Of a stretch of DNA of 63,464 nucleotides, positions 59,801-63,464 are shown piece after piece (position 1 is the stretch's first letter; each line of letters starts with the position of its first letter). The notes under the pieces were generated by a model, which did not search any database, was not told the DNA's origin, and worked only from the letters and a program-made list of their open reading frames with translations. A program made the translations under genes and the position numbers. Source of the stretch: a virus; the IMG/VR virus record IMGVR_UViG_3300042691_020231, positions 1-63,464 of that record, one strand, 5' to 3'.

Positions 59801-62800
59801 ATATTTGTATATTTCTGGAAGACTCATATGTATTTTAGGAGCATATTTTGACCAATTTCGATCTCTATATTCTCTTTTACCGCAAGGATTTCCATCGGGA
59901 TTCGTGTTGTCACAGTTATTTGTATTCCATTGTTCCTGAGTCCATGTGTTTGATCCATTAAATGAAGAATAGAACATACAGTTCGCATCACTGCCGCATA
60001 CACCCTGAACCGTTGGAGCAATCATTGGACCATATTTTTGTCCAGTAGTCGTAACTGCATTAATTGTATTTACTTGATTTTCTACAATATTTCTTGTTTT
60101 GTCTATGAATTGCTCTGGATCTACTCCTGCTCTATTGAAATTTGAAGTAACAGAGTAGTAAGTGTATACATTATCGGTCATCAAATCCACAGAAGAATTA
60201 GGATAATAGTTTAAATCTCGTATTGTTACGTCTTCGAGTGTCAATTGTGGGAAGATTTCCATAAATTCATGCAACACAATTTCATCTTCTTCTCCGGGTT
60301 CATTTACAAACATTATTGCTTTTGTGCAAGCACTTGCGGATTTTTTTACTCTCTCAAGAATATATTCGGCCGCTTCTTGGCAAGAACTTGCAAATCCTCC
60401 TTCAAACATAGGATCTACGCAATTACTTTCGAATGGAGTTGAACCCGGTTGACAATTTGCCGGACTGATATATTTTTCAACCCACATACCACCATCAGTT
60501 GGGTAACGACCATTTAAAGACCAGGCTTGATAAGAATTCCACAAAACAGGACTGTAATAATACACCTTTGTAGTTGGGAATATCTTTTTGACAATTGATG
60601 TCATTTTTCTCAACAATTTAACATAAGACACCCACCTCTTAAACATTTCTCTAGTTAGTGGCATACCAGCCATAGAACCATAAATTCTCTGAGGAGTTTT
60701 TACTTCTTCTTGATATGTTGGTATAGTATAGTTTTCTTTTTGTATTTTATCCAAACGTATTGGTTTAAAATTCACACTATTTGTGGATAGTTCGTCTAAT
60801 GTTTGTTGAGTCAATTTAAATAATGTTGGATAATTTACAAAGTTAGTTGTGTTTAGATTAACGTTATTAACCAATGTGTAACCACCAACAAGATTGCTTG
60901 CTTGGGTGGTATCTGGTAGTAATGTGTCGTAAAGTAGATTACTTTCAAATATGTTTTTCATATTTGGTATTTCTACTGGATTTAGTGAGAACGTACTAGA
61001 CGTACCAGTACCAGAAAAAACAAATTGTTTTCTTATAGATTCATACTTTTTCTGGTATGCATCTTTTCTTATATCAACTTTGTTTAATAAGCCAGCAGCA
61101 TTGTTTGGCACAGGATTGAATCTGAATACATCTTTACCATCCGATGAAGTGGAGTAAGTCCAAGGCGAATAATCGGTGGCAAAAAGCACTTGATTTGTTC
61201 CCGATTCAAGAGGACCACCGTCTTCGTACCAAGGTTCTTGATCTATATTCAAGCACGCCTGTATTTGTGTTGAACTATTTAAAGTACCACTACCATTCCA
61301 TTCCTCTGCTGTGTATTTTGCTTGTTCTGTTGCTTTTGAACATTCTAAGAACATGTTATTTTTGACAGTGTGATATACACCACCATTGAAATAAACTGCA
61401 CCAAATTTTCCAGAACCACATTGATAAAATACATTTGATTCTATATTATGACCGCTTTCTCTGTCGTCAAAATATATTGCAGCATTTCCGTGTGTATGAA
61501 CTGCTTCTGTACAAGGATAAGAAACACTTCCAGGCAACAAAGTTTTACAATTTTTGAAAATATTATTTCTAATTGTTGTATTTCTGGAAGACATGTTTCT
61601 GCCGGTATAAACTGCACCCCAATCATCTGCATAATTTCCTATATTTTTGATGTAATTGTATTCAATAATATGATCATTTCCGGATGGATTAATTGCGGTT
61701 CCACCGTTTTCTATCAAATTACCTACAATTCTATTAGCCACACCATTAATATTTACACCGTGTGTTCCAATATAGGAATACATACCAAATTTTTTAATTA
61801 CGCAATTTGATATTTTGTGGTTTGCTGGAATTAATTTTTGTCTATTTCCTCCGGTGAGAACAACAGCACTTAAGCCAATGTTTGTCAATTCACAGCCATC
61901 AATGGTTATGTTTTTCCCGCCTTGTGCGTTAATTCCTCTTCTTCTGATATTGTTGAATTTGGATTTTTTGATTTTTACATCTTTGCAGTGATGTAAATGA
62001 ATACCGGAACCGCTAGTATCCGCAAATTTTAATCCTTCTATAACAACATTTTTTACATTTACAAATTTAAACAAGGATGCCAAAGATCTTCTTGTGTTGT
62101 AACCAGTCTTGGAGTGTACACTTCCTCCCTTTTGATACCAACCAGCAGCAGAAGTTGGTATTCTTGGATCTTCTACCCAACCTTTATAAACATATTCACA
62201 ACCATCATTAGACAAATCTTGACCGGCTGGTCCTACTTGTCTGTCACGACAATCCGTATTTTCATTAAAACAATTTCCTTCTTCCACTACACCATCACAA
62301 CAACTTTGTCCTTGAATACTTGAATCACAGTTTCTGCAAGCTTTTCCAGTAAATCTGTTTCTTCCACCTTCAAGATCACTGTTGTCTTTTTTTGGTCCTG
62401 GTCCTGCAATTGCTCTAGAAGTAAATCCAATGTTGGTGTTTGAAGTAATATTTGATGGTGGCCAGAAATACATTTTTCTGGTTTCTCTATCAATATAGTA
62501 CTCACCCGGAGAATCCAACCCATACAAGAAATTAAAAGCAAACCATCTTCTTGGGGTCGGATTTGTTGGTAAGTATGTCCCATTTCCACTGGCAGGACAT
62601 GCGGCAGTTCTCAATATACCATATGATCCATTTCTAGAATTAACAGTTATTCTTCTGTTCACTTTATCAATTGACAAAACTTTATATACTTCATCTTGCC
62701 AATCCCATCTCCAGAATCCATGCAACCATATTCCCTTATCTACATCCCAGTTTTGCACAACTCCATCATAAGATGAAGGATAAGTAAATACTCCATCTAC

Positions 62801-63463
62801 AGTTCTAACAACATTGAAGTTTGCATCCAATCCGCTTTCTATGACGCTTTCAATAGTAGCGCAAGATTCAAATTCAAATCCGGTTGAATCTTCTGCGGTT
62901 TTATTTGGCCACCTTGCTAAAGTCATCAATTTATTATTAAAGACCAATTCTGGAAGTGCGGGAAGTTGTGTTGTATTCACAAATCTGTCACCTCTCCAGA
63001 AATTAGGAACAATACCCAAATCATAACCACATAGATTTATTTCATAAACATTTCCTCTTGCCTCTGTTGGTAATTTATTCCAAACATCAGGATTGCTGCT
63101 TTCGGTTACGAGACTAAACTCATCATTATTCAAACGATATGCACCACTAATTATTACTTCTTCATTATTGTGTGGTTTAAATGTTAATGTTCTTCCATTA
63201 CTCAAATTATAAGTTTCGTCCATATAGAAAGATTCTTCAAGAATTCTATATGTACCACCTCTAATTCTTATTTCTACATTAAGAGTTCCCGTATACGCTT
63301 TTGCTAAATCTGCTGCTTTCTGGAAACTTGCAACAGGCGCACTCAAAGACAAACCATCATTCGAGTCGCTTCCTGTTGTTGAAACATATATTGTATGAAC
63401 CGAAACTGTAGGATCTAATACTCCCCACCGCGCTGTCGCATCAATATACATCATATTTGTCAA
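56885..63463 (-). CDS. Giant virion enzyme-like protein: beta-helix glycoside hydrolase and barrel-like regions
   Basis: The frame is open to the window edge; ATG 63451 (MMYIDATARW) is possible but the true start may lie outside. After IYVSTTGSDSNDGLS (about 25-40, start of DUF1565/beta-helix enzymes), residues 180-335 contain MTLARWPN and DSPGEYYIDRETRKMYFWPP, phrases I associate with GH141-like and related right-handed beta-helix glycosidases. About 465-710 is the helix ladder (VVIEGLKFADTSGSGIHLHH ... ITIDGCELTNIGLSAVVLTG). A six-Cys cluster lies at 374-404. Further on are two barrel-like regions: about 950-1300 (IMFVNEPGEEDEIVLHEFME) and 1500-1900 (NIGIKTLGLDVGYGVANYEN). No catalytic residues are assigned. 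Likely a tail-attached capsule or slime depolymerase or glycan-binding giant. It lies just upstream of gp8, where T4 has gene 7. Confidence 0.8.
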   Translation of the reverse strand: MTNMMYIDATARWGVLDPTVSVHTIYVSTTGSDSNDGLSLSAPVASFQKAADLAKAYTGTLNVEIRIRGGTYRILEESFYMDETYNLSNGRTLTFKPHNNEEVIISGAYRLNNDEFSLVTESSNPDVWNKLPTEARGNVYEINLCGYDLGIVPNFWRGDRFVNTTQLPALPELVFNNKLMTLARWPNKTAEDSTGFEFESCATIESVIESGLDANFNVVRTVDGVFTYPSSYDGVVQNWDVDKGIWLHGFWRWDWQDEVYKVLSIDKVNRRITVNSRNGSYGILRTAACPASGNGTYLPTNPTPRRWFAFNFLYGLDSPGEYYIDRETRKMYFWPPSNITSNTNIGFTSRAIAGPGPKKDNSDLEGGRNRFTGKACRNCDSSIQGQSCCDGVVEEGNCFNENTDCRDRQVGPAGQDLSNDGCEYVYKGWVEDPRIPTSAAGWYQKGGSVHSKTGYNTRRSLASLFKFVNVKNVVIEGLKFADTSGSGIHLHHCKDVKIKKSKFNNIRRRGINAQGGKNITIDGCELTNIGLSAVVLTGGNRQKLIPANHKISNCVIKKFGMYSYIGTHGVNINGVANRIVGNLIENGGTAINPSGNDHIIEYNYIKNIGNYADDWGAVYTGRNMSSRNTTIRNNIFKNCKTLLPGSVSYPCTEAVHTHGNAAIYFDDRESGHNIESNVFYQCGSGKFGAVYFNGGVYHTVKNNMFLECSKATEQAKYTAEEWNGSGTLNSSTQIQACLNIDQEPWYEDGGPLESGTNQVLFATDYSPWTYSTSSDGKDVFRFNPVPNNAAGLLNKVDIRKDAYQKKYESIRKQFVFSGTGTSSTFSLNPVEIPNMKNIFESNLLYDTLLPDTTQASNLVGGYTLVNNVNLNTTNFVNYPTLFKLTQQTLDELSTNSVNFKPIRLDKIQKENYTIPTYQEEVKTPQRIYGSMAGMPLTREMFKRWVSYVKLLRKMTSIVKKIFPTTKVYYYSPVLWNSYQAWSLNGRYPTDGGMWVEKYISPANCQPGSTPFESNCVDPMFEGGFASSCQEAAEYILERVKKSASACTKAIMFVNEPGEEDEIVLHEFMEIFPQLTLEDVTIRDLNYYPNSSVDLMTDNVYTYYSVTSNFNRAGVDPEQFIDKTRNIVENQVNTINAVTTTGQKYGPMIAPTVQGVCGSDANCMFYSSFNGSNTWTQEQWNTNNCDNTNPDGNPCGKREYRDRNWSKYAPKIHMSLPEIYKYSVAASLKFNPGVLFNWDAFQSYDQGSALVPSAPKNFYDQMRPCQAGEIPCDENCLDYIITGTPDPCNPTTKKFNNCVNCRPLTSISLSGTPRASGLNLSTIAARPYVIPYRISGRRPSDWSRRVSGTDLLESGPEFKLRLNPWYSFLTNDGGPGGSSLSNPDYVDYCYYIGRDTKNTPELTSAGLSGYNLTNNLFSRKLMYDLACEFAGYDDLVTIPYKDITNDSYWVGYYGPNGDFDPYISSAGPTTNTNIMQWPWWRRSETSKRIEAQSVVLNIKKHHDLVKYIKNPDQKYRRQWPLKTPKFSVDRRPIFFNTQSVSGGCNKLGQVSWGYGSNSDCCNYGFGAFWKKCLNTNNEPITNTGIQKLIEQTLTYTYNLPHGGRLQPELPNRRFMIWVPSGVVYKNQSCSGGLCCDGYTSAITSSMKLRTVEGIDFDNPTGPLKKYVNPSEACWKNITTPVILDAAEHATNPSNPNNQLFIPATPEIAESLPLCSSNPSVPCFEPEGRLNEWLTCLGKWIQERPDAEVGLYIGYTIPLDGGVGNDPPKPKPGTIAIQGAAGNGPTGQNVLWAIPDPENNPEHRTFLEAELAPWFNIGIKTLGLDVGYGVANYENGGTIAKDVDRTPVGDYQNWLRSRWPQLRKIYGEAIPYDDVAPVLDEFNKPIPSGRVGGNMPRKSYYSTPVDEVCKGIKVGTENQDNTVFVDNCWKLTDSFGTVHDTKGRERFRKLNPDGADYGPSSIKYSGDAYQYCGYIGLVSGNLDQSWTGPGSRYDPTKPINWYGVDPNQMWCWDKQTTEVVAMFENLGTLSPTVGADWWRVPAWHNGAALPISSTCATPGNGCLSNQPNVIGGKDDGRQYDINSKEYQYVKNEIFQGVKNYVDRGYVVMLGSYASDAPLIKEVRQEILEYIHQNERSTLPYSKDLPDQPALLKSSSLSPFSPLMTTELEVYGLLEEEQIDISTNSSESTNETTNN

Positions 63464-63464
63464 A

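Noticed and set aside
1-63464. CRISPR array, insertion sequence, integrase or attachment site
   Set aside because: No spaced repeats, transposase motifs or integrase-like proteins were seen; the only clear repeats are within fibre or glycine-rich coding sequence.
1-63464. Bacteroidota host
   Set aside because: Clear SD sites and TTGACA/TATAAT-type promoters do not fit the Bacteroidota promoter pattern; the host is left open.

Overview
This window is a segment of a lytic, tailed, T4-like (myovirus) phage genome. Every supported gene lies on the minus strand, so the biological reading direction runs from base 63463 down to base 1. Recognisable T4-type genes keep T4-like order: 8, (baseplate/fibre block), 13, 14, 15, 16, 17, 18, 19, 20, 68, 21, 22, 23, 3, uvsY, uvsW, 55, 47, 46, rnh, 45, 44, 62, regA. 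The sequence is AT-rich, most genes overlap by ATGA/TAATG or sit a few bases apart, and there is no integrase, tRNA or CRISPR signal. Divergence from T4 (short gp62, no gene 24, an Sm-like gene beside uvsW, DUF4815-type structural proteins) is of the marine/cyanophage-like 'far T4' kind. The host cannot be read from the sequence. Host-type sigma-70 promoters and good Shine-Dalgarno sites argue against Bacteroidota, and one Cys-rich repeat resembles repeats I associate with Planctomycetota.

Layout. (1) 38224-63463: tail/baseplate and adhesin block. It holds a 2192-residue protein with a glycoside-hydrolase-like beta-helix, an enlarged gp8, a DUF4815 protein followed by a 1964-residue structural protein, a 65-residue coiled-coil protein, a 1591-residue fibre-like protein and a 1000-residue Cys-rich protein with 23 consecutive glycines. 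(2) 29508-38157: neck, terminase, sheath, tube and portal (13-20). (3) 22516-29527: three accessory structural genes inserted between portal and prohead genes, including a 1567-residue protein with an RCC1 beta-propeller, a Cys-rich repeat block and a LamG-like domain. (4) 18041-22475: prohead core, protease, scaffold, major capsid protein and a gp3-like tail protein. (5) 3929-17996: recombination, late transcription and replication (UvsY, UvsW, Sm-like protein, gp55, gp47/gp46, RNase H, gp45/44/62, RegA). Inserted between 46 and rnh are a GNAT-fold protein, a DNA methyltransferase-like protein and a large unknown protein, a candidate DNA-modification cassette. (6) 1-3929: a second fibre module after regA, at the position where gene 43 would be expected, ending in a fibre protein that runs off the window.

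Regulation visible in sequence: exact late-promoter boxes (TATAAATA on the minus strand) precede 68, 22, 23 and 13, fitting the presence of gp55, gp45 and RegA. Sigma-70-like promoters, all with 16-base spacers, precede uvsY, gp55 and the unknown 384-residue gene. One near-perfect promoter points the opposite way (plus strand) between gp55 and the Sm-like gene. A strong hairpin terminator follows gene 23. The leader of gene 13 can fold its ribosome-binding site into a hairpin whose upstream arm is absent from late transcripts.
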